Source: Diplocloster modestus
GTDB lineage: Bacteria > Bacillota > Clostridia > Lachnospirales > Lachnospiraceae
NCBI RefSeq assembly: GCF_019042245.1
Contig: NZ_JAHQCX010000022.1
Location: forward strand, 1-64,000
Length of the DNA: 64,000 bases
Direction: 5' to 3'
Of the stretch, positions 9,283 through 17,502 are shown in pieces. How positions within the stretch are numbered: position 1 is the stretch's first letter; every line of letters begins with the position of its first letter. Below the pieces are notes generated by a model. The model was not told the origin of the DNA. It saw only the letters and a program-made list of their open reading frames with translations, and did no database searches. Both the position numbers and the translations under genes were made by a program.

Positions 9283-10345
9283 ACTTTGCCATAAGAAAAT
9301 AGCAGTGATCGGATTACTCTGTCTGGTGTTTATTTCAGTATTCTATTTTTATGCATCCGGTATCGAAGATACGATGGTGACGGACAACGGGAAAACCTAT
9401 CTGGGGATGGATGCGGTCCGGATTGACCGAAAGATCGCCCGTCCCTACCAGGGCGTGATGACACTTGACAAGGCCAGACAGATCCTGGACAAATACGGCT
9501 TTGCAGATTTAGAAAACCACACGGGAAATTTCAATTTCTGTAACGAGTTTGTGACCAGATATATGACGAATGCCGGCAGAGACGACGGAAAAGACGTCCA
9601 CCTCCATACGCCCGAAGAGTCAGGGCTGATCAGACAGGTGGCGGCAGGCGGGATCACCTTTGGATACACGCGCGGCTGGAGTTCTTTTTTGGAAACCTAT
9701 ATTTTGATCTTTGTGTGTCTTTGCATATACCTTTCCATCGTGATCACCCCGTTATTTTCAGAGGAATATGCACTTCGGACAGCTGACATTCTTCTGACAA
9801 CGGCACACGGCAAAAAAAGAGATATCCATGTCAAATACGCAGTATGTTTCAGTGCCGCTGTGGGACTGACGCTCTTTATGTACGCCCTTACGTTCCTGCT
9901 GTACGGTTTTGCCTACGGATTCGACGGTCTTGGGGCCAGTGCCAGCCTGATGGACATGGTCGACCCGGGCACGAAGATGCCGGTATGGGCCGTGCTGGCG
10001 CTTCTGCTGGGATGTTCGGTGCTGGCGGCATGGCTGCACACCTGTATCACAATATGGATCTCCTCCTGTTTCCGGCAGCCGTTCCTCGTAGTAATCCTGT
10101 CTGTGATCCAGTATCTGGCCCCCTGGGCAGTGAACCAGATTATCCTGGGAGCCTTACCGGTCACGTTCCTCTCTATGTGGCTGCGCCGCTTTACTATGCT
10201 GTTCCCGTTTTACCTGCTGTTCGCGTGGGGATATCACGATCCGGTGAGTTTTAAGGTTTTTAAACTATTATTCTTTGCAGCGTTCTCTACACTCTGTCTG
10301 CTGCTGGCACGAAGAAAATACGGCCATTATCAGGCAGGAAACTGA
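9254..10345 (+). CDS. ABC transporter permease, exporter type
   Basis: A 363-residue membrane protein with one N-terminal helix (about 14-36), a long outside loop of roughly 120 residues, then five further helices from about residue 150 to the end. This topology is that of ABC-2 type permeases partnered with CcmA-like ATPases. The start at 9254 has GGGAG upstream; a second Met two codons later is equally possible. It is the last gene of the sigma-factor operon. No terminator with a T-run is evident after it, although GTAAAA/TTTTAC at 10360-10377 forms a small hairpin. Confidence 0.85.
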   Translation: MKMFRTELYKLCHKKIAVIGLLCLVFISVFYFYASGIEDTMVTDNGKTYLGMDAVRIDRKIARPYQGVMTLDKARQILDKYGFADLENHTGNFNFCNEFVTRYMTNAGRDDGKDVHLHTPEESGLIRQVAAGGITFGYTRGWSSFLETYILIFVCLCIYLSIVITPLFSEEYALRTADILLTTAHGKKRDIHVKYAVCFSAAVGLTLFMYALTFLLYGFAYGFDGLGASASLMDMVDPGTKMPVWAVLALLLGCSVLAAWLHTCITIWISSCFRQPFLVVILSVIQYLAPWAVNQIILGALPVTFLSMWLRRFTMLFPFYLLFAWGYHDPVSFKVFKLLFFAAFSTLCLLLARRKYGHYQAGN

Positions 10346-10537
10346 AGAAAAGAAGTCTGGTAAAAACGCCGTTTTACGGTTATAATACCGTTAGCTGTAA
10401 AATATGGGTTTGCGTAAACGAAACTACTGCTGTGATACATGAGAACAGAGTTGATTGCTGATAACAAACCGCAAAGACGAATAGAAAAGGCTGAGGACCA
10501 TTGAACAAAAGAGAGATAGAGGCAGGGAGACGAAAGA

Positions 10538-10720
10538 ATGAGTAAAAGAGTAAACTGTGAATGCTGCGGCAATTACTTTTATGACGAGGAATCCGGATAT
10601 TACGAATGCCAGATCAATTTGGACGAGGATGAGATGGGAAGATTCCTGACCGATTCCTTCCGGGACTGTCCGTATTTTCAATATGACGATGAGTACCGGA
10701 TCGTCCGAAAGCAGATGTAG
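10538..10720 (+). CDS. Small Cys-containing protein (DUF6472-like)
   Basis: A 60-residue acidic protein with a CECC motif at 8-11, a further Cys at 24 and another at position 46 in RDCPYF. The pattern (Cys-rich start, YECQINLDEDEM, DCPYFQYDDEY) matches a small uncharacterised Clostridia family that I recall as DUF6472; that name is from memory. The cysteines suggest metal binding. The start is preceded by GGGAGACGAAAG. It stands alone between the sigma operon and serS. Confidence 0.8.
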   Translation: MSKRVNCECCGNYFYDEESGYYECQINLDEDEMGRFLTDSFRDCPYFQYDDEYRIVRKQM

Positions 10721-10866
10721 AAATACCTAACGCATGCAGGGGCGGTTTCCGGAGGCGGCCCCCATTTCGTTTAGGCCCTGCCTCCCAAAACCGTCCCCTG
10801 TGCCCGCCTTATCCCGCCCCCAGCACCGCAAAAGCGGTGTAAGCAGTAAAATTATCCAATTCCCCC
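10721..10866 (+). other. Intergenic hairpins after the small protein gene
   Basis: A long imperfect inverted repeat joins about 10737-10756 to 10779-10800 (CAGGGGCGGTTT against AAACCGTCCCCTG-like sequence). A second, perfect hairpin has stems CACCGC (10824-10829) and GCGGTG (10834-10839) with an AAAA loop. They probably end transcription of the small gene or insulate the serS leader, although no strong T-run follows. Confidence 0.5.
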
Positions 10867-10895
10867 TTGCGAAGAAGCAGAAAACAGTTTATAGT
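10867..10895 (+). promoter_or_regulatory. Promoter of serS T-box leader
   Basis: TTGCGA (10867-10872), a 17-base spacer and TATAGT (10890-10895) form a good sigma-A promoter. Transcription would start near 10902, giving a leader of about 360 bases before serS. Confidence 0.7.
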
Positions 10896-10901
10896 ATAAA
10901 A

Positions 10902-11150
10902 AAACAGAACGATCTGATACAGCAGAAACAGCGTTGAGAAAAGCTGCGGTTGTGAATTTCTACAGAGAGCCGGTGGTTGGTGTGAACCGGTGAAAGGAAG
11001 AACCTTTCCACTTTTTTAGCTGTTGGTGAAAGCCAGAGGCCGGTATCCTTTATCATACCTTCGAGAGGCCGTCACGGATGTGTACGGCAATTTGGGTGGC
11101 AACGCGGATTCCTATTCGTCCCATAGCAGGGGGGAACAGGAATTTTTTTA
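10902..11150 (+). ncRNA. T-box leader, serine-specific, of serS
   Basis: The leader contains the T-box sequence GGGTGGCAACGCGG at 11094-11107, whose UGGC would pair with a GCCA tRNA end, as expected for tRNA-Ser with discriminator G73. Stem I features are AGAGAGCCGGTGG near 10965 and a CCGGT/ACCGG helix (10970-10974 with 10986-10990). The best specifier codon is UCC at 11007-11009 followed by A. The T-box is followed by the competing terminator. Uncharged tRNA-Ser should stabilise the antiterminator and switch on serS. The AACGCG in place of the more usual ACCGCG is a small deviation. Confidence 0.88.
11108..11150 (+). terminator. T-box regulated terminator
   Basis: ATTCCTATTCGTCCC (from 11108) pairs with GGGGGGAACAGGAAT with two mismatches and is followed by seven T residues. 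Its 5' arm begins directly after the T-box sequence, so the two structures exclude each other. Confidence 0.85.
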
Positions 11151-11265
11151 TTTCATAGGAAACGGAGAGTTTTGCAAGCAAAACCGCGGTATCAGAGCTG
11201 TTCTAAATAAAAAGATTTGTTGCCGGAGGGTAAGACCCGGCAGCCATGAAACGGAGGAAAACAAC

Positions 11266-12543
11266 ATGCTGGATTTAAAATTTGTCAGAGAGAATCCCGA
11301 AGCAGTAAAGCAAAATATCAGGAACAAGTTCCAGGAAAGCAAGCTGCCGCTGGTAGATGAGGTGATCGCCCTGGACACCGAACACCGGAAGGTACTGCAG
11401 GAGATGGAGGCGCTGCGCGCCGAGAGAAACCGGATCTCCAAACAGATCGGCGGGCTGATGGCACAGGGAAAGAAGGAAGAAGCGGAGGAAACCAAGAAAA
11501 AGGTCACGGAGTTTTCCTCGCATCTGGCAAAGCTTGAGGAACAGGAAAAAGCAGGCAATGAGAAAATTACGAAGATCATGATGACCATCCCTAATATCAT
11601 CGATCCCAGCGTGCCGATCGGAAAAGACGACAGTGAGAATGTAGAGGTACAGCGCTATGGGGAACCGGTGGTGCCGGATTTTGAGATTCCGTATCACACA
11701 GAGATCATGGAACGTTTCAATGGGATCGATCTGGACAGTGCCAGAAGGGTTGCCGGAAATGGTTTCTACTATCTGATGGGCGATATCGCCAGACTGCACT
11801 CCGCGGTGATATCCTATGCCAGGGATTTTATGATCAACCGGGGATTTACCTACTGTGTGCCTCCGTTTATGATCCGAAGCGATGTAGTGACCGGTGTGAT
11901 GAGTTTCGCGGAAATGGATGCCATGATGTATAAAATAGAAGGGGAAGATCTCTATCTGATCGGAACCAGTGAACATTCCATGATCGGAAAATTCATTGAT
12001 TCGATCCTTCCGGAAGAACAGCTGCCCTATACCCTGACCAGCTATTCTCCCTGTTTTAGAAAAGAAAAGGGAGCGCATGGTCTGGAGGAACGCGGGGTGT
12101 ACCGTATCCACCAGTTTGAGAAGCAGGAAATGATCGTGGTGTGCAAGCCGCAGGACAGCATGATGTGGTATGACAAGCTCTGGCAGAACACGGTGGATCT
12201 GTTCCGCTCCCTGGATATCCCGGTCCGCACGCTGGAATGCTGCTCCGGTGATCTGGCCGACCTGAAGGTGAAATCCGTGGATGTGGAAGCCTGGTCGCCG
12301 AGACAGAAGAAATATTTCGAGGTGGGCAGCTGTTCCAATCTGGGAGACGCCCAGGCCAGAAGGCTTAAGATCCGGGCGGTAGGGGAAGGCGGCAAATATT
12401 TTGCCCATACGTTAAATAATACCGTGGTGGCTCCTCCTAGAATGCTGATCGCGTTCCTGGAGAACAATTTGAATGAAGATGGCACGGTGCGGATCCCCGA
12501 AGCCCTCCGGCCTTATATGGGCGGGGCAGAAGTGATCGATTAA
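11266..12543 (+). CDS. serS: Serine--tRNA ligase
   Basis: A 425-residue class II synthetase charging tRNA-Ser. The N-terminal part (about 30-110) is the long coiled-coil arm that recognises the tRNA (LRAERNRISKQIGGLMAQGK then EETKKKVTEF). Motif 2 region reads CFRKEKGAHGLEERGVYRIHQFEKQE and motif 3 includes APPRMLIAFLENN. Residues around FEVGSCSNLGDAQARRLKIR differ from the common bacterial ISSCSNFxDFQARR, so this is a divergent SerRS subtype. The ATG at 11266 has GGAGG 8 bases upstream; the frame extends into the T-box but that part is leader. Expression should respond to serine starvation. Confidence 0.95.
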   Translation: MLDLKFVRENPEAVKQNIRNKFQESKLPLVDEVIALDTEHRKVLQEMEALRAERNRISKQIGGLMAQGKKEEAEETKKKVTEFSSHLAKLEEQEKAGNEKITKIMMTIPNIIDPSVPIGKDDSENVEVQRYGEPVVPDFEIPYHTEIMERFNGIDLDSARRVAGNGFYYLMGDIARLHSAVISYARDFMINRGFTYCVPPFMIRSDVVTGVMSFAEMDAMMYKIEGEDLYLIGTSEHSMIGKFIDSILPEEQLPYTLTSYSPCFRKEKGAHGLEERGVYRIHQFEKQEMIVVCKPQDSMMWYDKLWQNTVDLFRSLDIPVRTLECCSGDLADLKVKSVDVEAWSPRQKKYFEVGSCSNLGDAQARRLKIRAVGEGGKYFAHTLNNTVVAPPRMLIAFLENNLNEDGTVRIPEALRPYMGGAEVID

Positions 12544-12565
12544 GCGGATACGGATAATGGAATAC

Positions 12566-12650
12566 AAAATGTGGAAATCTTTAGCTCAGATTGAAAAGAT
12601 ACGGTTGTTCCGGTAACTTTTGAATTTGGACAGGGTTTCCACATTTTTTA
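12566..12650 (+). terminator. Probable terminator after serS
   Basis: AAAATGTGGAAA (12566-12577) pairs perfectly with TTTCCACATTTT (12636-12647), followed by more T residues. The intervening sequence can form a further near-perfect helix (ATTGAAAAG with CTTTTGAAT). Confidence 0.65.
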
Positions 12651-12744
12651 TGCATAAATTCGGATAAAGAGAAGTTTCTGGCCGTACGGAGTTCTGTTCC
12701 AGGATGGTATCCGGTTAATTCCGCTTCGAGAACTGTATCCGAGA

Positions 12745-12873
12745 ATGGTGCGGGCCTGCGTTTTTCTGGGCGCGGGAGTGGGCATCGCCGGCAGCCTGTT
12801 TGCCATGCGCAAGCTGAAGGATAAAAAAAGCCGATACTCAAAAATTTGTCAAAATCAAGGCAAAATCGTATAA
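12745..12873 (+). CDS. Possible 42-residue membrane peptide
   Basis: ATG at 12745 opens a 42-codon frame ending at TAA 12871-12873. The peptide has one hydrophobic helix (CVFLGAGVGIAGSLFAM) followed by a basic tail (RKLKDKK), a plausible small membrane protein. There is no clear ribosome site, and the same frame is open upstream to about 12670 without a start, so it may be the remnant of a longer gene. The -35 and -10 of the glgP promoter lie inside its last codons. Confidence 0.3.
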   Translation: MVRACVFLGAGVGIAGSLFAMRKLKDKKSRYSKICQNQGKIV

Positions 12874-12874
12874 T
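12846..12874 (+). promoter_or_regulatory. Promoter of glgP
   Basis: TTGTCA (12846-12851), 17 bases, TATAAT (12869-12874): close to the sigma-A consensus and about 107 bases before the chosen glgP start. Confidence 0.75.
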
Positions 12875-12981
12875 TTTCACATTGATCATGTATCCTAGTA
12901 GTGATAAACTTCAATAATAGTAAAATCCAGGATTATGGAATGCGTGAAAAAATACAGGTGAGATATTTCGGGAGGTATCAT

Positions 12982-15246
12982 ATGATAGAAAAGCAATTGC
13001 GTGACATCATCACTCGGCGCTATCACAAAAAAGCGGAGGAGTGCAGCAGAGAGGAATTGTACTATTCCCTGCTGGAGCTGACAAAAGAGATCACAAAGGA
13101 ACGCGGATACAACGAAGGGGAGCGCAAGCTCTATTACATTTCCGCCGAGTTTCTGATCGGCAAGCTCTTATCAAACAACCTGATCAATCTGGGGCTGTTC
13201 GAAGAAGTGGAAGAAGTGCTGGTGAAGTTTGGAAAAACGATAGAGGAGGTAGAAGCTGCTGAGCCGGAGCCATCCCTGGGAAACGGCGGGCTGGGCCGTC
13301 TGGCTGCCTGTTTTTTGGACTCCATCGCAACGCTTTCCCTGCCTGGCGACGGTATCGGCCTGAATTATCATTATGGGCTGTTTCGGCAGATATTTGAAAA
13401 ACATAAGCAGAAAGAGTTAATCAACCCCTGGATCGAGCCGGAGAGCTGGCTGAACCAGACCGATATCCATTTTGATATACCCTTTAAAAATTTCACGCTG
13501 AAATCCCGCCTTTACGATATCGATGTGACGGGTTACGAGAGCAAAAATAATAAACTGCATCTGTTTGACGTGGAGACGGTGGATGAAAAGCTGGTAGAGG
13601 AAGGCATCCATTTTGATAAAAGCCAGGTGGAAAAGAATCTGACTTTATTCCTGTACCCGGATGACAGTGACAAAGAAGGAAATCTGCTCCGCATTTACCA
13701 GCAATACTTCATGGTCAGCAACGGCGCGCAGCTGATCTTAAAAGAGTGCAAAGAAAAAGGTTACGATCTGCACAAGCTGGACCAGCATGTGGTGATCCAG
13801 ATCAACGACACCCACCCTACCCTGGTGATCCCGGAGCTGATCCGTCTGCTGATGCTTAAGGGCATCCGTATGGATGAGGCCATCGGCATCGTCTCCAGGA
13901 CCTGTGCGTACACCAACCACACGATCCTGTCGGAAGCGCTGGAAAAATGGCCCTTCGAGTACCTGGATGAAGTGGTACCCCATCTGATGCCGATCATCTG
14001 TGAGCTGGACACCAGAGTAAAAGAGGAGTACGCCGATCAGAAAGTACAGATCATCGACGGGGAGAGAAGGGTACACATGGCCCATATCGATATCCATTAC
14101 GGATTCAGTGTCAACGGGGTGGCGGCCCTGCACACTGAGATCCTGGAACAGTCGGAACTTAAGCATTTCTACGATATTTATCCGGAGAAATTCAACAATA
14201 AAACCAACGGGATCACCTTCCGCCGCTGGCTGCTGGAGGCAAACCATCCGCTGGCAGACTATATCGCCTCACTGATCGGAAATGGGTTCAAGAAGGACGA
14301 GGAAGAACTGGAACAGCTGTTACAATACCGGGACGTAAGCCAGGTGAAGGAGCGGCTGCTTGCCATCAAGAAAGAGAATAAGCTGGCGTTAAAGCGGTAC
14401 CTGGCAGAGACGGAAAATATCGAGATCGACGAAAATTCCATCTTTGATATCCAGATCAAGCGTCTGCACGAGTATAAGCGCCAGCAGATGAACGCGCTCT
14501 ATGTGATACACAAATACCTGGAGATCAAAAAAGGCAGAGTGCCTTCCACGCCGGTCACCCTGATCTTCGGGGCCAAGGCGGCCCCGGCCTACGAGACAGC
14601 TAAGGATATCATACATCTGATCCTCTGCCTGCAGGAGTTAATCCAGGACGATCCACAGGTCCGCAGGCACATGAATCTGGTTATGGTCCAGAACTATAAC
14701 GTGACCAAGGCCACGAAACTGATACCGGCCTGTGATATCTCCGAACAGATTTCCCTGGCATCCAAAGAGGCCAGCGGAACCAGCAACATGAAGTTCATGC
14801 TGAACGGGGCGGTGACACTGGGAACTATGGACGGTGCCAACGTGGAGATACATGATCTGGTCGGGGATGAAAACATCTATATCTTCGGAGTTGGCAGCAA
14901 AGAAGTAATCGAACACTATGCCAAGGAAGACTATGTATCCAAAGACTATTACGAGAAAGACCCGGAGATCAAAGAGGCCGTGGACTTTATCACCGGCCCG
15001 GAGCTTATGAAAATCGGAGACCCGGAAAACCTGAACAGGCTGCAGAAGGAACTGATCGGCAAAGACTGGTTCATGACGCTTCTGGACCTGAAGGACTATA
15101 TCCGTACGAAGGACCGGATGATCAAAGACTACGAGGACCGGGAAGGATGGAGTGAGAAGATGCTGGTAAATATCGCAAAGGCCGGATATTTTTCTTCCGA
15201 CCGGACCATTGAACAGTATAATGAGGATATCTGGAGACTGAAATAA
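12982..15246 (+). CDS. glgP: Glycogen/alpha-glucan phosphorylase
   Basis: A 754-residue GT35 phosphorylase that removes glucose-1-phosphate from alpha-1,4-glucans, using pyridoxal phosphate. Family blocks include EPEPSLGNGGLGRLAACFLD near residue 95, the FDIQIKRLHEYKRQQMNAL segment, and EASGTSNMKFMLNGAVTLGT, whose Lys binds PLP. The frame is open from a GTG at 12901, but the ATG at 12982 has GGGAGG a few bases upstream and fits family length. It is monocistronic with its own strong promoter; no other glycogen genes are adjacent. Confidence 0.96.
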   Translation: MIEKQLRDIITRRYHKKAEECSREELYYSLLELTKEITKERGYNEGERKLYYISAEFLIGKLLSNNLINLGLFEEVEEVLVKFGKTIEEVEAAEPEPSLGNGGLGRLAACFLDSIATLSLPGDGIGLNYHYGLFRQIFEKHKQKELINPWIEPESWLNQTDIHFDIPFKNFTLKSRLYDIDVTGYESKNNKLHLFDVETVDEKLVEEGIHFDKSQVEKNLTLFLYPDDSDKEGNLLRIYQQYFMVSNGAQLILKECKEKGYDLHKLDQHVVIQINDTHPTLVIPELIRLLMLKGIRMDEAIGIVSRTCAYTNHTILSEALEKWPFEYLDEVVPHLMPIICELDTRVKEEYADQKVQIIDGERRVHMAHIDIHYGFSVNGVAALHTEILEQSELKHFYDIYPEKFNNKTNGITFRRWLLEANHPLADYIASLIGNGFKKDEEELEQLLQYRDVSQVKERLLAIKKENKLALKRYLAETENIEIDENSIFDIQIKRLHEYKRQQMNALYVIHKYLEIKKGRVPSTPVTLIFGAKAAPAYETAKDIIHLILCLQELIQDDPQVRRHMNLVMVQNYNVTKATKLIPACDISEQISLASKEASGTSNMKFMLNGAVTLGTMDGANVEIHDLVGDENIYIFGVGSKEVIEHYAKEDYVSKDYYEKDPEIKEAVDFITGPELMKIGDPENLNRLQKELIGKDWFMTLLDLKDYIRTKDRMIKDYEDREGWSEKMLVNIAKAGYFSSDRTIEQYNEDIWRLK

Positions 15247-15335
15247 GCCGAAAACCTAAAAACATTCCTGTGCGCTATGAGCATATTCCATAGGCCAATC
15301 GGAAATAAAAAGGCGAAATCAACTTCCGTTGCAGT

Positions 15336-16067
15336 TCAAATCCATCCGCCATCCAGGGTGATCACCTGACCGGTCAGATAAGAAGGAGCAAGAGCCAGCT
15401 GATAAACCATCTGAGCTACCTCCTGCGGGTCGCCGCAGCGCCCCGCAGGGATCTCCTCCATCAGTTCCTGACGCTCTGATGCGGACAGGAACTGATTCAT
15501 TTCCGTCTCAATAGCCCCGCAGGCTACAGCATTCACCTGGATATTACTGGGAGCCAGTTCCTTAGCCAACGCGCGGGTAAGAGCGTTTACCCCGCCTTTG
15601 GAAGCGGAATAAGCCACTTCGCAGGAAGCGCCCACATTTCCCCAGACCGATGAAATATTAATAATCCGTCCCTTCTTTTTTGAAAGCATATAAGGCACAG
15701 CCAATTTACTGCAATAAAACACCGAAGATAGATTCGTATTCAACAAATCCTGCCACTCATCCGCAGACATATCCTGCAGAAGGCCGATATGAGAGACCCC
15801 GGCATTGTTTACCAGGAGATCTACTCCGCCTAAACGCCGTTCAATTTCCGAAAAAATACCCAGCGCCTGCTCATAATTTCCCACATCACCCGGGCAGACA
15901 AGACAGGCCTGACCTGTCCGTTCTTCGATTTCATGCCTAACATCCTGCAGCCGATCCAGAGACCGGGCACAATTCAAAACCACCGACCAGCCCTCCACAG
16001 CAAACTTCAAAGCAATAGCCCTGCCGATTCCCCGCGAAGAACCAGTGACCAGAACAGTTTGACCCAT
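15336..16067 (-). CDS. SDR family oxidoreductase (FabG-like)
   Basis: A 243-residue short-chain dehydrogenase/reductase using NAD(P)H. It shows the cofactor motif TGSSRGIG (8-15), the NNAG motif, the catalytic Ser in INISSVWG, and the YSASKGG Tyr-Lys pair; the C-terminus ends in TGQVITLDGGW, typical of FabG relatives. The start at 16067 is chosen because GAAGGG lies upstream and the Rossmann strand starts at once; the longer frame to 16166 adds an unrelated basic stretch. It could be a ketoacyl-ACP reductase or a sugar or alcohol dehydrogenase; the lone position does not help. Confidence 0.88.
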   Translation of the reverse strand: MGQTVLVTGSSRGIGRAIALKFAVEGWSVVLNCARSLDRLQDVRHEIEERTGQACLVCPGDVGNYEQALGIFSEIERRLGGVDLLVNNAGVSHIGLLQDMSADEWQDLLNTNLSSVFYCSKLAVPYMLSKKKGRIINISSVWGNVGASCEVAYSASKGGVNALTRALAKELAPSNIQVNAVACGAIETEMNQFLSASERQELMEEIPAGRCGDPQEVAQMVYQLALAPSYLTGQVITLDGGWI

Positions 16068-16234
16068 GTGTAGATTCCCTTCTATTCTTTTCCGGCATAC
16101 CTTCCGAATAAAGATTCTCTTTTCTTCTGATCTTACTACAATCCACAGCTTAAGCGCAAGGATCATTACTCAAAAACCTAAAACACATGATCCCAAATAC
16201 CAAAGCTAAGCCGTTAAACCTATGAACCTGCCTC

Positions 16235-17164
16235 TCATGAAATCCATGCCCCGTCCAGTGTATATCCCCATTCCGGCCCGGATTTTTTTGCTTTGCAGTC
16301 ATCATACCCGATCGCCCCGTCCCCGCCCCGCCATTTCTTAACCGTAAAATCAAAAGAAGAGCCTTTTACCGGGGTATCCGTAAGCGTAATCAGAATCCCA
16401 TCCTCGAAACTTAGACGATCCTTATCAATATACCCCTGTTCACACAACTCATCCCACGAACTCTGGAAAGCTTCGTATCCGAACTGAGTCCATACCAGAT
16501 AAGCAAGAGCCCCTTTCTCTGCGTCCGTTAGATTATGCACTTCGGTAAGATCCAGAGCAATGGTATGAATATCGCTGTTAAGCGCCGAATCTGTCTCAAA
16601 GATATCCCGGACAATCGTCAGATAAAATCCAGTCATATCATCACCAGCATCCGTAATCCGAACCAGGGAAGGATTAGCGACGATCCCGGGATAAACCTCC
16701 TCGATAAATCCGTCATACTCCACATCCACCACCATTCCCGGTAAAACCTCCCCAGCCTTTACCGGATTACCCGAAGAATCCACGATCTGAATATCAGCCG
16801 TTCCTACCGTAAATAGATCCGACGAAGCATTCTCATCCACAGCCAAAAGAATCGTCGTATCCGACACCTGAATCACCGTCCCCTTCATCACCGCTTCCGG
16901 CACGGCAGAAGGCTTTGCAGCCGCTATCCCAGAAGAGTTCCCTGCCAGCTGTCCCCCGGACATGTCCCCTCCTTCCATACCAGCAGCAGCCGGCGTCGCC
17001 GCCAGTCCCATATCCCCCGATCCATTTAAATCCGCAGAATCCATCGATTTCCCAGAATCCGTCGAATCCGGCTCAGCCGTTCCCGCCGTTTGGCACCCAA
17101 CCAAACTAAGCATCAACACGAACAGCAGACAAAAACCCCTTTTATACCACCTTATCCTACTCAT
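16235..17164 (-). CDS. Lipoprotein of unknown function
   Basis: I do not recognise a named family with certainty. The 309-residue product starts with a signal peptide and lipobox LVGC (MSRIRWYKRGFCLLFVLMLS preceding), then a low-complexity Ser/Gly/Ala/Asp linker to about residue 85. A small beta domain follows (TTILLAVDENASSDLFTVGT to GMVVDVEYDGFIEEVYPG), which resembles OB-like DUF3221 domains. The C-terminal domain ends FTVKKWRGGDGAIGYDDCKA, a pattern I associate with uncharacterised Clostridia secreted proteins. AAGGAG sits 7 bases before the chosen ATG. It should be anchored outside the membrane. Confidence 0.75.
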   Translation of the reverse strand: MSRIRWYKRGFCLLFVLMLSLVGCQTAGTAEPDSTDSGKSMDSADLNGSGDMGLAATPAAAGMEGGDMSGGQLAGNSSGIAAAKPSAVPEAVMKGTVIQVSDTTILLAVDENASSDLFTVGTADIQIVDSSGNPVKAGEVLPGMVVDVEYDGFIEEVYPGIVANPSLVRITDAGDDMTGFYLTIVRDIFETDSALNSDIHTIALDLTEVHNLTDAEKGALAYLVWTQFGYEAFQSSWDELCEQGYIDKDRLSFEDGILITLTDTPVKGSSFDFTVKKWRGGDGAIGYDDCKAKKSGPEWGYTLDGAWIS

Positions 17165-17325
17165 ACAGAAACTCCTTCCCAGGCTCCTTAGGCGCAAACG
17201 CTCAATATAAGCTCCAATAAATTCCAACATAAACCTCTTTTCTTATAAGTGTAAACCAAACGCCCAACTGTTGCAAACCCAGTAAAATATAGTGTTCAAA
17301 AACTATCTCTAATGCGCACATATAA

Positions 17326-17427
17326 AAAGGCTTTTACCAGTGTAGGGGAGAGAGGGAAGGGGCCCGGCCCAGCAAGGCCACGCCCCTTCCCTCTCTCCCC
17401 GGCCCCAACCTCTAAAAGCCCTTTCCT
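17326..17427. repeat. Long GC-rich palindrome, probable bidirectional terminator
   Basis: Positions 17345-17362 and 17383-17400 are a perfect 18-base inverted repeat (GGGGAGAGAGGGAAGGGG and its complement) with a 20-base loop. The flanks extend it (AAGGCTTTTA against TAAAAGCCCTTT). It lies between the divergently placed lipoprotein and aminotransferase genes. The left half, from ACCAG through GAGAGGGAA, recurs near 44057-44080, so it belongs to a dispersed family. Confidence 0.75.
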
Positions 17428-17438
17428 CTTCCCCATTA

Positions 17439-17467
17439 TTGCATTTTCTCCAGTAGTTTGCTATGAT
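17439..17467 (+). promoter_or_regulatory. Promoter of the aminotransferase operon
   Basis: TTGCAT (17439-17444), 17 bases, TATGAT (17462-17467), 35 bases before the start codon at 17503. Confidence 0.7.
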
Positions 17468-17502
17468 AAGGGATAAGAATTTTCTGGAAAGGAAGTAATG
17501 CT

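Noticed and set aside
12581..12889. 102-codon minus-strand frame between serS and glgP
   Set aside because: No ribosome site, overlaps the serS terminator and the glgP promoter, and shows no family pattern.
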